Positions 28,256 through 38,204 of a DNA stretch of 64,000 nt are shown here, piece after piece. Origin of the DNA: Picosynechococcus sp. PCC 7117. GTDB taxonomy: Bacteria > Cyanobacteriota > Cyanobacteriia > Cyanobacteriales > MRBY01. Each line of letters opens with the position of its first letter. Position 1 is the stretch's first letter. Under the pieces are notes generated by a model that made no database searches, had not been told where the DNA came from, and was given only the letters and a program-made list of their open reading frames with translations. The position numbers were made by a program, and so were the translations under genes. The DNA lies in contig NZ_CP016477.1 in the NCBI RefSeq assembly GCF_001693275.1, forward strand, positions 1,922,001 to 1,986,000, in the 5' to 3' direction.

Positions 28256-30238
28256 ATGGAAAAAATGGCACAGCAAGCGGACGTTTTAATTTTAGGAGGC
28301 GGGATCATTGGTTTGGCGATCGCCGTCGAATTGCAACAACAGGGTTGTGCCGTGACAATCCTGAATCGAAACTTTACCGAGGCTGCCTGCCATGCCGCTG
28401 CCGGAATGCTTGCCCCGGAGGCCGAAGGGTTAACGGGGACAATGCTCGAATTGGGGCAGCGATCACGCAATATGTACGCCGACTGGTGCCGCAAAATTGA
28501 ACAACTCAGCGGCGTCGATGTGGGTTATTTGCCCTGTGGTATTTTTGCTCCCAAATCCGTTGCGCCGAACCAAACCGTGACCGATAGCGCTTCTGTTTGG
28601 CTAAACCGCGCCCAACTGACCCACCATGAACCGGGTTTTGGTGATGGGGTAGTGGGAGCCTGGTGGCACCCTGAAGATGGCCAAGTGGACAACCGTCGTC
28701 TGAGCCAAGCCCTACTCCAAGCAGCGCGGGGTCTGGGGGTGGTGATTAAAGAAGGCGTTACTGTTTTGGGTCTCCAACAAATCCAAGGACAGGTGCAAGC
28801 GGTGCAGACCGATCAAGGGCTATTCCAAGCGGGCCATTATGTCTTAGCCGCAGGTTCCTGGTCGAGTCAGATTACGCCCCTGCCCGTTTATCCGATTAAA
28901 GGGGAAATGATGTCCCTGAGGATGCCGAATCCTGAGGCCCTCCGGCGGGTGATTTTTGGTGATAATCTGTACCTCGTGCCGCGCACCAATGGCACCCTAA
29001 TCATTGGGGCCACCGCAGAAACTGTACAGTGGCAACCCAACAATACCCCCCAAGGGATCCAAACCCTGCTGAATAAAGCGATTCAACTGTTGCCGAAACT
29101 CAAAGATTGGGAAATCACGGAACTCTGGTGGGGTTTTCGGCCCGCAACCCCCGATGAAAAACCGATTCTGGGGGCATCCCCTTGTGAAAATCTTACCTAT
29201 GCCACGGGCCATTATCGCAATGGCATTTTATTGGCTCCCATCACGGCGAAACTCATTGGCGATCGCCTAATCCGCAACCAAGCAGATCCCCTCCTCCAAC
29301 ATTTTTCTTACCAACGCTTTTTAGATAACCCAACCCATCAACCCATGCAAAACGGTCACAACAGTCAGAATGGTCAAAACGGTTCAATGCCGAGCTTTTT
29401 TATCAGCCCCAAAACCACAACTGCAACGCCAAACCCCACGGAAACCCCTGATCAGCTGGTCATTGCCGGTCGTCGCTTTACCTCGCGTTTGATGACAGGA
29501 ACGGGGAAATATCCCTCAATTGCCGCAATGCAAGCAAGCGTTGAAGCCAGCGGTTGCGAAATTGTCACGGTGGCAGTGCGTCGCGTCCAAACCAAAGCCC
29601 CAGGCCATGAAGGACTTGCCGAAGCCCTCGACTGGCAAAAAATTTGGATGTTGCCTAATACGGCGGGCTGTAAAACTGCCGAAGAAGCGATTCGGGTGGC
29701 CCGTTTAGGTCGGGAAATGGCCCGTCTGTTAGGCCAAGAAGATAACAACTTTGTCAAATTAGAAGTGATCCCCGATGCCCGCTACCTGCTACCGGATCCC
29801 ATCGGTACCCTCGAAGCCGCAGCACAATTGGTCAAAGAAGGGTTTGCGGTGCTGCCCTATATCAATGCCGATCCTCTGTTGGCGAAACGCCTAGAGGAAG
29901 TGGGCTGTGCCACGGTGATGCCCCTCGGTTCTCCCATTGGGTCTGGCCAGGGGATTCAAAATGAAGCCAACATCAAAATTATTATTGAACAGAGCAAGGT
30001 TCCCGTGGTGATTGATGCAGGGATTGGCTCCCCTAGTGAAGCGGCCTACGGGATGGAATTAGGAGCCGATGCGCTACTGGTCAATTCGGCGATCGCCCTC
30101 GCTAAAGATCCCGTACAAATGGGTCGAGCCATGGGGTTAGCCACCACTGCCGGCCGCCTCGCTCACCTGGCCGGGCGCATTCCAGTTCAACATATTGCCA
30201 GTGCCAGTTCTCCCCAAACTGGACTGGTTAGCACCTAA
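28256..30238 (+). CDS. thiO/thiG: Glycine oxidase-thiazole synthase fusion (ThiO-ThiG)
   Basis: A two-enzyme fusion for the thiazole half of thiamine. Residues about 1-365 are a FAD-dependent glycine oxidase (dinucleotide-binding [21 protein letters not shown]-terminal [20 protein letters not shown]) making iminoglycine. A Asn/Gln/Gly-rich linker follows (about 368-400, [12 protein letters not shown]). Residues about 405-660 are ThiG ([68 protein letters not shown]). Such fusions are known in cyanobacteria. ATG 28256 is preferred over GTG 28253; a third ATG at 28265 is possible. Confidence 0.95.
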   Translation: MEKMAQQADVLILGGGIIGLAIAVELQQQGCAVTILNRNFTEAACHAAAGMLAPEAEGLTGTMLELGQRSRNMYADWCRKIEQLSGVDVGYLPCGIFAPKSVAPNQTVTDSASVWLNRAQLTHHEPGFGDGVVGAWWHPEDGQVDNRRLSQALLQAARGLGVVIKEGVTVLGLQQIQGQVQAVQTDQGLFQAGHYVLAAGSWSSQITPLPVYPIKGEMMSLRMPNPEALRRVIFGDNLYLVPRTNGTLIIGATAETVQWQPNNTPQGIQTLLNKAIQLLPKLKDWEITELWWGFRPATPDEKPILGASPCENLTYATGHYRNGILLAPITAKLIGDRLIRNQADPLLQHFSYQRFLDNPTHQPMQNGHNSQNGQNGSMPSFFISPKTTTATPNPTETPDQLVIAGRRFTSRLMTGTGKYPSIAAMQASVEASGCEIVTVAVRRVQTKAPGHEGLAEALDWQKIWMLPNTAGCKTAEEAIRVARLGREMARLLGQEDNNFVKLEVIPDARYLLPDPIGTLEAAAQLVKEGFAVLPYINADPLLAKRLEEVGCATVMPLGSPIGSGQGIQNEANIKIIIEQSKVPVVIDAGIGSPSEAAYGMELGADALLVNSAIALAKDPVQMGRAMGLATTAGRLAHLAGRIPVQHIASASSPQTGLVST

Positions 30239-30308
30239 ATTCCTCTTGTCAATTGAATGCGGCGATCGCATCACCAATATTCTGATTTCGCAAAAGCGAG
30301 CCAGGCCC

Positions 30309-30322
30309 GTAGTTAACACTAC
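30309..30322 (+). promoter_or_regulatory. NtcA binding site of nirA
   Basis: GTA-gttaacac-TAC is an exact GTA-N8-TAC NtcA site. TACCTT at 30345-30350 matches the -10 form TAN3T 22 nt downstream, the spacing expected for an NtcA-activated (class II) promoter. The nirA ATG is about 70 bp further on. This predicts nitrogen-controlled transcription, repressed by ammonium. Confidence 0.92.
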
Positions 30323-30344
30323 AAAATCTCCCTGACTGAATGTT

Positions 30345-30350
30345 TACCTT
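30345..30350 (+). promoter_or_regulatory. -10 element of the NtcA-dependent nirA promoter
   Basis: TACCTT fits TAN3T and lies 22 nt after the NtcA half-site TAC, replacing the need for a -35 box. Transcription should start about 6-8 nt downstream, leaving a leader of roughly 60 nt before nirA. Confidence 0.75.
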
Positions 30351-30418
30351 GGTCAAATCACCCTGGATATCCAGCCGACGCCCATAGCAACATCAGTATT
30401 GAAATCAGGATTAACTCC

Positions 30419-31978
30419 ATGACTGACGCCGCCACAATCCAAAAAATCAAACTCACAAAAATCGAACAAGCCAAACAAGCCAAACCCGGCTTAGCGATTA
30501 AAGATGAGTTGGCAACCCTGGCCCAGGCTGGCTGGGAAGCCATGGATCAAGATGACTTAATCATTCGTCTTAAATTTCTGGGACTTTTTCACCGACCGGT
30601 GACCCCAGGCAAATTTATGCTGCGTCTGCGGACTCCCCACGGCATCCTCAACAGTGCCCAAGTGCGCGCCCTAGCAGAAATTGTGCAACGCTACGGCGAA
30701 GACGGGAGTGCCGACATTACAACCCGCCAAAACATCCAATTACGCGGCATTCGACTGGAAGACACCCCAGAGATTTTGACGAAATTAAAGCAAGTGGGCC
30801 TCACCACGGTACAGTCTGGCCACGATAACGTGCGCAACATTACAGGGTCTCCCGTCGCCGGTATCGACCCCGAAGAATATTTTGATACCCGAGAACTCGC
30901 GGCCCAACTCCAAAATATGATCACCAATTACGGTGAAGGCAGCCTCGAATTTAGTGACCTCCCCCGGAAGTTTAATATCTGCCTAGAAGGAGCGCCGGAT
31001 AATTCTTCCCACGTAGAAATCAATGACATTGGCTTTGTCCCGGCCTTTAAGGATGGGCAATTTGGTTTCAATGTTCTTGTCGGCGGATATTTTTCTGCCC
31101 AGCGACAAGCCGAAGGGATTTCGATTAATGTTTGGGTTCCCCCCAATGAGGCTGTCCTTGCGGTCAGTCGTGGCATTTTAGCGCTATATACCCGCCACAG
31201 TGCCGAGGAGGGTCTCCGGGGAAATCGGGCCAAAGCGCGGGTGTTGTGGCTGGTTGAAGCGTGGGGTGTCGATGCTTTCCGGGCGAGATTAGAAGCAGAA
31301 ATTGGCCAATCTTTAGAACCGGCAGTCCCAGAACACGCCTTAACCATGGATAAGCGAGATCACATCGGTGTCTATGCCCAAAAACAAGCAGGTTATCACT
31401 ATGTGGGCTTGCATGTCCCCGCCGGACGCTTGACCGCAGAAGACATGTTCGAGGTGGCACGCCTCGCAGAAACCTATGGCAATGGCGAAATTCGGGCCAC
31501 AGTAGAAGAGAATTTCATTATTCCCTACGTCAAAAGCGAAAACGTTGAGGCGCTACTCCAGGAACCGTTACTAGAAAAATTCTCGGTGAATCCTTCGACC
31601 TTGGTACGTTCCTTTGTGTCCTGCACAGGGAATCGCTACTGCAATTTTGCCCTTGTGGAGACGAAGGAACAGGGGTTAGCTTTGGCCCGTGAATTGGATG
31701 CCGAATTAGATATTCCCCAACGGGTACGGATGCACTGGACTGGCTGCCCAAATTCCTGTGGTCAAGCCCAGGTGGGTGATATCGGCTTTATCGGGTCTAA
31801 AGCGAAAGTTGATGGGGCAATTGTCGAAGCGGTCAATGTGCTCACTGGGGGAACGGTCGGTAACCAGGCGAGCCTCGGTGCGCCGGTAGCTCAGAAAGTG
31901 CCTTGTGGGGACACCCTCAAGGCAACTGTGAAGAATATTTTAATCGAACAGTTTGGAGCAACGCCGAAGTCGGAGTAG
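30419..31978 (+). CDS. nirA: Ferredoxin-nitrite reductase
   Basis: Six-electron reduction of nitrite to ammonium using reduced ferredoxin. At 519 residues it has two ferredoxin-like half-domains (LGLFHRPVTPGKFMLRLRTP; GYHYVGLHVPAGRLTAEDM). The siroheme/4Fe-4S ligands are C-x5-C in SCTGNRYCNFA and C-x3-C in TGCPNSCGQAQ. Sulfite reductase has the same fold, but the N-terminal blocks and the NtcA promoter favour nitrite reductase. No nitrate transporter or narB follows; a strong terminator does. Confidence 0.95.
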   Translation: MTDAATIQKIKLTKIEQAKQAKPGLAIKDELATLAQAGWEAMDQDDLIIRLKFLGLFHRPVTPGKFMLRLRTPHGILNSAQVRALAEIVQRYGEDGSADITTRQNIQLRGIRLEDTPEILTKLKQVGLTTVQSGHDNVRNITGSPVAGIDPEEYFDTRELAAQLQNMITNYGEGSLEFSDLPRKFNICLEGAPDNSSHVEINDIGFVPAFKDGQFGFNVLVGGYFSAQRQAEGISINVWVPPNEAVLAVSRGILALYTRHSAEEGLRGNRAKARVLWLVEAWGVDAFRARLEAEIGQSLEPAVPEHALTMDKRDHIGVYAQKQAGYHYVGLHVPAGRLTAEDMFEVARLAETYGNGEIRATVEENFIIPYVKSENVEALLQEPLLEKFSVNPSTLVRSFVSCTGNRYCNFALVETKEQGLALARELDAELDIPQRVRMHWTGCPNSCGQAQVGDIGFIGSKAKVDGAIVEAVNVLTGGTVGNQASLGAPVAQKVPCGDTLKATVKNILIEQFGATPKSE

Positions 31979-32019
31979 GCTGAAGTCCTTCTAATTTTGC
32001 TTTAATCTTAAAAACTTAC

Positions 32020-32060
32020 AAAAATCCCACAGAGTCACTGACGGATTCTGTGGGATTTTT
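32020..32060 (+). terminator. Strong intrinsic terminator after nirA
   Basis: AAAAATCCCACAGA pairs perfectly with TCTGTGGGATTTTT across a 13-nt loop; the right arm ends in TTTTT. The symmetric A- and T-tracts make it bidirectional, so it can also end the small minus-strand gene at 32090-32239. Confidence 0.93.
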
Positions 32061-32089
32061 GCTGGATGGAATTTGTTGGAACGAGGAGA

Positions 32090-32239
32090 CTAAATTTTTT
32101 CACTGACCCAGATTCGATAGAGCTTACCATTCGCATCTGTTAACCAGTGGGCCACGAGGCGGGTCGGCACATTTCGATCTGTTTTGAGGGGAAAAGGGAT
32201 CGAAGTTTGGGGGGTGGTTGGATTAGCAACATGATGCAT
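32090..32239 (-). CDS. Small protein of 49 residues, function unknown
   Basis: The minus-strand frame from ATG 32239 to TAG 32090 encodes MHHVANPTTPQTSIPFPLK..., then VPTRLVAHWLTDANGKLYRI and WVSEKI. AGGAG lies 8-10 nt before the ATG, a good ribosome site, and the shared terminator follows the stop. The compact segment LVAHWLTDANGKLYRIW looks like a folded beta-hairpin motif and reads as real coding sequence. It faces nirA. I do not recognise a characterised family; several short cyanobacterial regulators are this size, but I see no specific link. Confidence 0.65.
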   Translation of the reverse strand: MHHVANPTTPQTSIPFPLKTDRNVPTRLVAHWLTDANGKLYRIWVSEKI

Positions 32240-32298
32240 TGTTCAAATCTCCTGGACACGCCAATAGGTAATGAAAGGATTAAGTCATAATTTACTTT

Positions 32299-32409
32299 TT
32301 CTTAACCTTAGTTTTAGTATACACCGAAGCTTTTGGGAGATTTCCTTTGTATCAGGGTTTTAAAACGGAAAAGTCCGTAAGGATATAGTTAATCTATTCT
32401 TAACCTTAG
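32299..32409. repeat. 13-bp direct repeat TTCTTAACCTTAG, two copies
   Basis: TTCTTAACCTTAG occurs at 32299-32311 and again at 32397-32409, 98 bp apart in the same orientation, in the non-coding stretch between the 49-residue gene and hemF. Each contains CTTAACCT, which resembles one Pho-box half (PyTTAAPyPy(T/A)), but the tight tandem array typical of Pho boxes is absent. Confidence 0.5.
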
Positions 32410-32656
32410 AGCGGGATTGGGGGCGATCGCCTTGCCTCTGGGGATAGCCTCAGGCGACGAATTCACGGGAGGCAGCTTTTTAATTATTCGTTACAAACTT
32501 CATGAAAAATCACATTCACCGAGGCCGAAAACGTGCCAATTCAGGTTAGTCTGGAATACTAGTTTGACCTGTGTCGACCTAAAGAAGCCTTGTAACATCA
32601 GCCTTTGGGCCATCAGGTAAACCCTTTTAATAAATAAAACTTCTTCCCACGCAACC

Positions 32657-33691
32657 ATGACAGCTTTGCAAACAGAATCCACCAATGCCAGCCTCGCTAA
32701 GCCTGTGCCCCCTAGTGATTCCAAAGAACGGGTGAGCCAGTTTATGCAGCAAATCCAGGACAAAATTTGTCAGGGATTAGAGGTGGCCGATGGAAAAGGA
32801 AAATTCCAGGAAGATTCTTGGCAGCGCCAGGAGGGCGGCGGCGGTCGTTCCCGGGTAATGCGTGAGGGGAATGTCCTCGAACAGGGAGGGGTCAACTTCT
32901 CTGAGGTGTGGGGCGATCAATTGCCGCCTTCGATTTTGAAGCAGCGCCCTGAAGCCGCAGGCCACGGGTTTTATGCCACAGGCACATCAATGGTTTTGCA
33001 TCCCCGAAATCCTTATATCCCAACGGTTCACCTCAACTATCGCTATTTTGAAGCTGGCCCCGTCTGGTGGTTTGGCGGTGGTGCAGATTTGACGCCCTAC
33101 TATCCTTTTGCTGAGGATGCGGCTCATTTCCACAAAACCTACCAAGCCGCCTGCGATCGCCACCACAAGGAGTATTACAACGTCTTTAAGCGCTGGTGTG
33201 ATGAATATTTCTACCTGAAGCACCGGGACGAAACCCGTGGGGTCGGTGGTTTGTTCTTCGACTATCAAGATGGTACCGGAGAACTGTATAAAGGCCCCCA
33301 TCCCGATAAAGCTGCCGCTGCCTACAGTAAGGATTTAGGGGAACAGCCCCAGCGCAGTTGGGAAGATCTTTTTGCGTTTGTGCAAGACTGTGGTGGTTCC
33401 TTCCTCGATTCCTATGTGCCGATCATTGAACGGCGACGCAACACAGAATATGGCGATCGCGAACGGCAATTCCAGCTTTACCGCCGGGGCCGCTACGTCG
33501 AATTTAACCTCGTCTATGACCGGGGGACTATTTTTGGCTTGCAGACCAATGGCCGTACCGAATCGATTTTGATGTCTTTACCGCCCCTAGTGCGTTGGGA
33601 ATATAGCTACAGTCCTGAGCCTGGTACCCCAGAGGCAGAACTCTATGAACGGTTCCTCAAGCCCCAAGACTGGGCCAACTGGCAAGCTTAA
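32657..33691 (+). CDS. hemF: Oxygen-dependent coproporphyrinogen III oxidase
   Basis: Converts coproporphyrinogen III to protoporphyrinogen IX with O2 in the haem and chlorophyll pathway. The 344 residues show family blocks [67 protein letters not shown] and [20 protein letters not shown]. It appears monocistronic. The upstream 400 bp is non-coding apart from the 49-residue gene on the other strand. Confidence 0.97.
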   Translation: MTALQTESTNASLAKPVPPSDSKERVSQFMQQIQDKICQGLEVADGKGKFQEDSWQRQEGGGGRSRVMREGNVLEQGGVNFSEVWGDQLPPSILKQRPEAAGHGFYATGTSMVLHPRNPYIPTVHLNYRYFEAGPVWWFGGGADLTPYYPFAEDAAHFHKTYQAACDRHHKEYYNVFKRWCDEYFYLKHRDETRGVGGLFFDYQDGTGELYKGPHPDKAAAAYSKDLGEQPQRSWEDLFAFVQDCGGSFLDSYVPIIERRRNTEYGDRERQFQLYRRGRYVEFNLVYDRGTIFGLQTNGRTESILMSLPPLVRWEYSYSPEPGTPEAELYERFLKPQDWANWQA

Positions 33692-33823
33692 ATAGATCTC
33701 TTATAAAAAGATCTAAGGCGAAAATTGAAACGATCGCCGGGGAAAATCTGGGGTCATGGACGCCGGAATTTCCCCAGAATTTTGATTTGGGGCATAATAG
33801 CTCAGGTATTACCGGAAAAGTCC

Positions 33824-33863
33824 CAACACCATCGGCTGTAGCTAAAGCTGCTTTGGGGTGTTG
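33824..33863 (+). promoter_or_regulatory. Inverted repeat in the panB leader
   Basis: CAACACC (33824-33830) pairs with GGTGTTG (33857-33863) around a 26-nt interior that contains AGCT-rich self-complementary text. A CATAAT -10-like box precedes it at about 33793, so it could lie in a transcribed leader about 45 nt before the panB ATG. It could be an attenuator or leader structure; it does not match any riboswitch I know in cyanobacteria. Confidence 0.35.
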
Positions 33864-33906
33864 TTCACTAGCCCGGTCAGCTTTATTGTGCCCTAGAGAA
33901 CGATTG

Positions 33907-34695
33907 ATGCGGGTTACACCGAGAACACTACAAAACTATAAAAAAACGGCACGACCCATCGTGACCCTGACAGCCTGGGACTATGTGATCGCCCGCTTAG
34001 TCGATCAAGCTGGGGTCGATGTCATTCTAGTGGGGGACTCCCTCGCGATGGTGGCCCTCGGCTATGAAAATACGCTGCCTGTGACCTTAGAGGCGATGAT
34101 TCACCATACCCAGGCCGTTTGTCGGGGGGTTAAAAATGCCCTCGTGGTCAGTGATCTTCCTTTTTTAACCTACCAAGAAAGCCTCTCCCAGGCGATCCAT
34201 ACGGCGGGTCGAATTCTCAAGGAAACCACCGCCCAGGCGATCAAACTGGAAGGGGGACACCCAGCGATGGCCGAAACGGTGGAACGTCTCACTCGCTTAG
34301 GCGTACCGGTGATGGGTCATGTGGGTCTCACTCCCCAATCGGTGCATACCCTGGGTTATCGGCAACAGGGCAATACGGAACTAGAAGCGACACGGGTAAT
34401 CCAAGAGGCGATCGCCCTCGAACAGGCCGGGGCCTTTGCGGTGGTCTTAGAACATATTCCAGCAACCCTGGCACAGACGATTACCGAAAAACTGACAATT
34501 CCGACCATTGGCATCGGCGCGGGACGCCATTGTGATGGGCAAGTGCTGGTAACGGCGGATCTTTTGGGCCTCAGTGAAAAAGCGCCCCCCTTTGCCAAAC
34601 AATATTTAGACTTAGACAATCTGATTACCAACGCAGTCCAACGCTATAGCGATGATGTTCGTACGCAGCAGTTTCCGCCCCATCTGGGCTCTTAG
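33907..34695 (+). CDS. panB: 3-methyl-2-oxobutanoate hydroxymethyltransferase
   Basis: First step of pantothenate (coenzyme A) synthesis: makes ketopantoate from alpha-ketoisovalerate. 262 residues from ATG 33907, the family length, beginning [20 protein letters not shown]. Landmarks are [20 protein letters not shown] (Mg2+ site), [24 protein letters not shown] and TIGIGAG. The frame is open a further 40 codons upstream, but that text is not family-like. The 3' end overlaps lnt by 44 bp. Confidence 0.95.
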   Translation: MRVTPRTLQNYKKTARPIVTLTAWDYVIARLVDQAGVDVILVGDSLAMVALGYENTLPVTLEAMIHHTQAVCRGVKNALVVSDLPFLTYQESLSQAIHTAGRILKETTAQAIKLEGGHPAMAETVERLTRLGVPVMGHVGLTPQSVHTLGYRQQGNTELEATRVIQEAIALEQAGAFAVVLEHIPATLAQTITEKLTIPTIGIGAGRHCDGQVLVTADLLGLSEKAPPFAKQYLDLDNLITNAVQRYSDDVRTQQFPPHLGS

Positions 34696-36316
34696 ATTTC
34701 TCGTATTAGGGGCAGGGGTACTGATGGGCATGGCCTCGGCCCCCGTCGAAGCTTGGTATCTCGCTTGGATCGCCCTGATCCCCCTCTGGATCTATCTTGG
34801 GCGATCGCCCCAAAGGACTAAGTCATCCCCGTCTGCTCAAGGTCGTAAAGGTCTACGGGCGATGCGTAATTTTTACCAGAGATACAAACAGCCCCTCTGG
34901 TTGAGTTTTTATTGGGGTTTGGGGTACCAGGGTTTTACGCTGTTTTGGATTACGGGGATTCACCCGATGACCTGGATGGGGGTTCCTTGGTTGTGGAGTT
35001 TGGCGATCGCCATTCTTTGCTGGATCATAATCACCCTGTGGGGGGCGGGCATCCCGGTGCTCTGGGCGTTAGGGATGGTTTGTTTCGAGGAATTTCGTGC
35101 TTCCTTCGGGCCTTTAAGCTTTGCCGGGCGACTTTACCGGGTTGTTTATGGGGCGTCCTTGTGGTGTGTGATCGAATATCTCTGGAGCCAGAGTGATCTC
35201 TTTTGGCATTTCCTCGCCTTTAGCCAGAGTCCCCATAATTTAGCGATTTTACAATTGGCTCAACTGTCGGGATTTACCACCATTTCTTGGCTCATTGTGT
35301 TGGTGAATGGCTGTCTTGCGGAGGCCTGTTTCGATGCGACTGGGACTGTGCGCTTCCACCGTTGCAGTGGTCTGTTGGGGGGACTCACCCTAATTCTTCT
35401 GGGTAGTGCTCACCTGATTGGCTGGTCGCTACTGCAGACAACGCCCGTTACCAGCGATCGCCCTGCCCAAATCGGCATTATTCAGGGGAATATTCCCAAC
35501 GAAATTAAACTTTACCAAGATGGTAATCAGTTGGCGATCGCCAATTATCGCGCGGGCTATGAAACCCTTGCCCAACAGCCCCTAGACTTGATTATCACCC
35601 CGGAGACAGCCTTACCCTTTCGCATTGAACAAATTCTCCAGGCAACCTTTTGGCCCCGCCTGATCCGCACAGAAAACGTCCCCCTTGTCCTGGGGGCTTT
35701 TGGTAGTGAAGCAAATAACTTTACCAACAGCCTATTTACCCTGAATCGCCAAGGCTACGTATTCAGCCGCTACAACAAACAGCGCCTCGTGCCCCTGGGG
35801 GAATATATTCCCTTTGAAGCTGTCCTGGGGAAGATTATTAACCGCCTGTCGCCCCTTGATGCTCACCTGGTGCGGGGCCAAAACCCAGCAGTGATGCAAA
35901 CCCCCCTCGGCCCAGCCACCGTCGCTATTTGTTATGAATCTGCCTATCCAGAACATTTCCGTCGCCAAACCGCCGCCGGGGGAGAATTTATCATTGTGGC
36001 CTCCAATGACGCCCACTACAGTGAAACCATGCCAGCCCAACACCATGCCCTCGATGTGATGCAGGCGATCGCCAATGGTCGCTGGTTAGTGCGGGCTAAC
36101 AATACGGGTCATTCGGGCGTGATTGACCCCACCGGAAAAACTTTGTGGTTATCTTCCCTAAATGAATTTGTCACCTACAGCGCACAAATATATTTAAGCG
36201 ATAAAAAAACACCCTATGTCCACTGGGGAAATTGGCTCGTTAAAGGCCAAGGTTTATTTCTATTAGGAACGGGTTTGTCTGGATATATTAGCTACGCTCA
36301 CAGAGCCAGGGTTTAA
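34652..36316 (+). CDS. lnt: Apolipoprotein N-acyltransferase
   Basis: Membrane enzyme adding the third acyl chain to lipoproteins. An N-terminal multi-helix membrane part (about 1-260) is followed by a nitrilase-fold domain with the Glu-Lys-Cys triad: E in [11 protein letters not shown] in [14 protein letters not shown] and C in [13 protein letters not shown]. 554 residues. The start lies inside panB in another frame (tandem ATGs at 34652 and 34655), implying coupled translation. A 26-residue basic stretch between helices 2 and 3 ([16 protein letters not shown]) is unusual but small. Confidence 0.94.
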   Translation: MMFVRSSFRPIWALRFLVLGAGVLMGMASAPVEAWYLAWIALIPLWIYLGRSPQRTKSSPSAQGRKGLRAMRNFYQRYKQPLWLSFYWGLGYQGFTLFWITGIHPMTWMGVPWLWSLAIAILCWIIITLWGAGIPVLWALGMVCFEEFRASFGPLSFAGRLYRVVYGASLWCVIEYLWSQSDLFWHFLAFSQSPHNLAILQLAQLSGFTTISWLIVLVNGCLAEACFDATGTVRFHRCSGLLGGLTLILLGSAHLIGWSLLQTTPVTSDRPAQIGIIQGNIPNEIKLYQDGNQLAIANYRAGYETLAQQPLDLIITPETALPFRIEQILQATFWPRLIRTENVPLVLGAFGSEANNFTNSLFTLNRQGYVFSRYNKQRLVPLGEYIPFEAVLGKIINRLSPLDAHLVRGQNPAVMQTPLGPATVAICYESAYPEHFRRQTAAGGEFIIVASNDAHYSETMPAQHHALDVMQAIANGRWLVRANNTGHSGVIDPTGKTLWLSSLNEFVTYSAQIYLSDKKTPYVHWGNWLVKGQGLFLLGTGLSGYISYAHRARV

Positions 36317-36342
36317 ATTACTTATGCAGATAAATAAACAAT

Positions 36343-36365
36343 AAAAAAGGGGAGGCTTTCCCCTT
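36343..36365 (-). terminator. Terminator of the DUF760 gene
   Basis: On the minus strand AAGGGGA-aagcc-TCCCCTT is followed directly by TTTTATT. A seven-pair stem with a five-base loop and a T-tract 48 bp after the DUF760 stop. On the plus strand the T-tract is missing, so it acts mainly on the minus strand. Confidence 0.8.
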
Positions 36366-36412
36366 GAAGTTTCCTGAATTTTACAGCCTAAATTATTGCC
36401 AGAGAATAAACT

Positions 36413-36754
36413 TTAATCGGGTAAATTAAGGTCTTGCTCCTGGAGCGCTTTTTCGATCTGAAACCGTTGCTCGGCGTTACGGATAAAGTAGCCGCCCATC
36501 ATTGCCGAGGCCAACAGTTGACCAAGCTGTTCGCGACTCATATTGACCGATACGTTAAATCCATCGGCGTGGGATAAAACCCCCAATAACCCAACAATAT
36601 TACGCTCAATCACTTGATTAACCGCCGGAGATTGGGGCTTTGACATATGGGCAATCATTTCTGGAGACAAAGACTGGACATAATGCCAAAGCTCGTCTGA
36701 ACCTTGTTGTTTGTTACCTGTGAGACCATAAAAACTTTGGGCTTCGTTATTCAC
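36413..36754 (-). CDS. DUF760 family protein
   Basis: A 113-residue soluble helical protein of the DUF760 family shared by cyanobacteria and chloroplasts: LWHYVQSLSPEMIAHMSKP, VIERNIVGLLGVL and REQLGQLLASAMMGGYFIRNAEQRFQIEK. In plants one or more members are chloroplast Clp substrates; a bacterial role is not established. The start is GTG 36754 with a strong AGGAGG site 8 nt upstream. It is monocistronic. Confidence 0.85.
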   Translation of the reverse strand: MNNEAQSFYGLTGNKQQGSDELWHYVQSLSPEMIAHMSKPQSPAVNQVIERNIVGLLGVLSHADGFNVSVNMSREQLGQLLASAMMGGYFIRNAEQRFQIEKALQEQDLNLPD

Positions 36755-36940
36755 CAGTCTTTCCTCCTAGATGCTCAATGGAAGTGATGGGTTGAATCAC
36801 TGTGTTTTGATGCAATACTAACTAAGGCTAATGTAACAACTTATTGACAACCTAGAGGGGAGTGTAACCGAACTTTTGCGGTGGCATTTTTACGATTTTC
36901 TCCCCCTAGGTGATCGCCAAATTATCCTTTGACTGGGAAA

Positions 36941-37897
36941 TCAACTGGCTAAATATTCACCCATTTCCGCTTTTCGTTTGCGGAGTTTCGCAAGGGCTTC
37001 CCGTTCAATTTGACGTACCCGCTCCCGGCTGATGCTCAGGTGTTCGCCGATTTTTGCGAGGGTGTGGGGCGTCCCATCCCGGAGACCAAAGCGGAGGGTT
37101 AAAACTTCCTGTTGTTGGGCGGTCAAATCATTTAGCATCCGCGCCAAATCCCGTTTTAGAGCCGCATGGGTCGCGTAGTCGTCGGGGGTTAAGCCATCGT
37201 CTTCGAGGAGCTCGATCAGTTCCGTGTCGTTGTTATCGCCAACCCGCAGGTCTAGGGAAAGGGGCTGGCGGGATTTTTCGAGGTAGTCCCTGACTTGCTT
37301 GGTGGTTAAACCTAGTTCATCGGCTAGTTCTGGGATTGAGGCAGAACGTCCGTTAGCTTGGGCCAGTTGGCGCTGGGCTTTCTTAATTTTATTGAGCTTT
37401 TCGGTGATATGAATCGGGAGGCGAATCGTGCGACTCTTTTCGGCGATCGCCCGGGTGATCGCCTGCCGGATCCACCAGTAAGCATAGGTCGAGAAACGAT
37501 AACCCTTGGTCGGGTCAAACTTTTCTACCCCCCGTTGCATGCCGATGGTGCCCTCTTGAATCAAATCGAGGAGATCCATATTGCGCTTAATATATTTTTT
37601 CGCCACTGAGACCACAAGGCGGAGGTTCGCTTCGACCATTTTTTGTTTTGCCTGCTTCCCTAGGAGGAGTTGCTTTTTCAGCTCCCGCTGGGAAAGGTTC
37701 GCTGCCTGGGCCCATTCCTTGAGGCTCGGCTCTTGATCCTGCTTCTCTGCTAATTCGGCTTTAAGCTTCTCTAGGTTGACCATTTTCTGGACACGGCGAG
37801 AATAAAGAACTTCCTCTTCGTGGGTTAAAAGGGGAACTCTTCCAATTTCTTTGAGATAGGTACGGACAGGATCGGCGGAGTATTTGGCAGTTTTCAT
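36941..37897 (-). CDS. sigD: Group 2 sigma-70 family RNA polymerase sigma factor, SigD-like
   Basis: Non-essential primary-like sigma factor for stress or light-dependent promoters. The 318 residues start with region 1.2 ([21 protein letters not shown]). Region 2 has [20 protein letters not shown] and [19 protein letters not shown], region 3 is [19 protein letters not shown], and region 4 ends in the helix-turn-helix [20 protein letters not shown]. There is no long region 1.1. Length equals that of Synechocystis SigD, which is why I suggest that member; SigB or SigC-type cannot be excluded. Confidence 0.85.
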   Translation of the reverse strand: MKTAKYSADPVRTYLKEIGRVPLLTHEEEVLYSRRVQKMVNLEKLKAELAEKQDQEPSLKEWAQAANLSQRELKKQLLLGKQAKQKMVEANLRLVVSVAKKYIKRNMDLLDLIQEGTIGMQRGVEKFDPTKGYRFSTYAYWWIRQAITRAIAEKSRTIRLPIHITEKLNKIKKAQRQLAQANGRSASIPELADELGLTTKQVRDYLEKSRQPLSLDLRVGDNNDTELIELLEDDGLTPDDYATHAALKRDLARMLNDLTAQQQEVLTLRFGLRDGTPHTLAKIGEHLSISRERVRQIEREALAKLRKRKAEMGEYLAS

Positions 37898-38204
37898 AGG
37901 TCAACTCGGCTAGAAAGGACGAAATTTAAAAAATGAAAATAAGAAGCTACTCCCTAGACTGGATTCGCCAGGGCTGCGGAAAAAGTGAGTTGTCCACTAA
38001 AGGAAACAGGCAAGGTCTGTACTGACGGAGCAGCGATTTAACCTTGGTGAAAAAACGAGAATCGAAATGCTTAATTTTTATTTATGAATTTATTTTACCA
38101 AAAAAATAGAGTTTTATTAAGTTTATTTAATAAATGTAAAGTTGCTGAGAATGACAAATGGGCCGTAGGGGAAACTACGGCGGACTAAGGGATCCAGGCA
38201 CAAA
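37898..38204. other. Intergenic region between sigD and terC
   Basis: A 307-bp gap containing the sigD promoter region, which is very AT-rich around 38070-38140, and the hairpin at 38162-38181 that follows terC. No small gene or RNA is evident. Confidence 0.5.
38162..38181 (-). terminator. Hairpin after terC
   Basis: GCCGTAG-gggaaa-CTACGGC is a perfect seven-pair stem 24 bp after the terC stop (minus strand). The following minus-strand bases are only moderately T-rich, so it may be a terminator or a 3' stabilising hairpin. Confidence 0.6.

Noticed and set aside
32417-32620. 67-residue frame upstream of hemF
   Set aside because: No ribosome site and composition not protein-like. The region reads as hemF leader or promoter.
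33787-33906. 40-residue N-terminal extension of PanB
   Set aside because: The text is unlike the family, and translation from 33907 gives the standard length. The stretch is better read as a leader.
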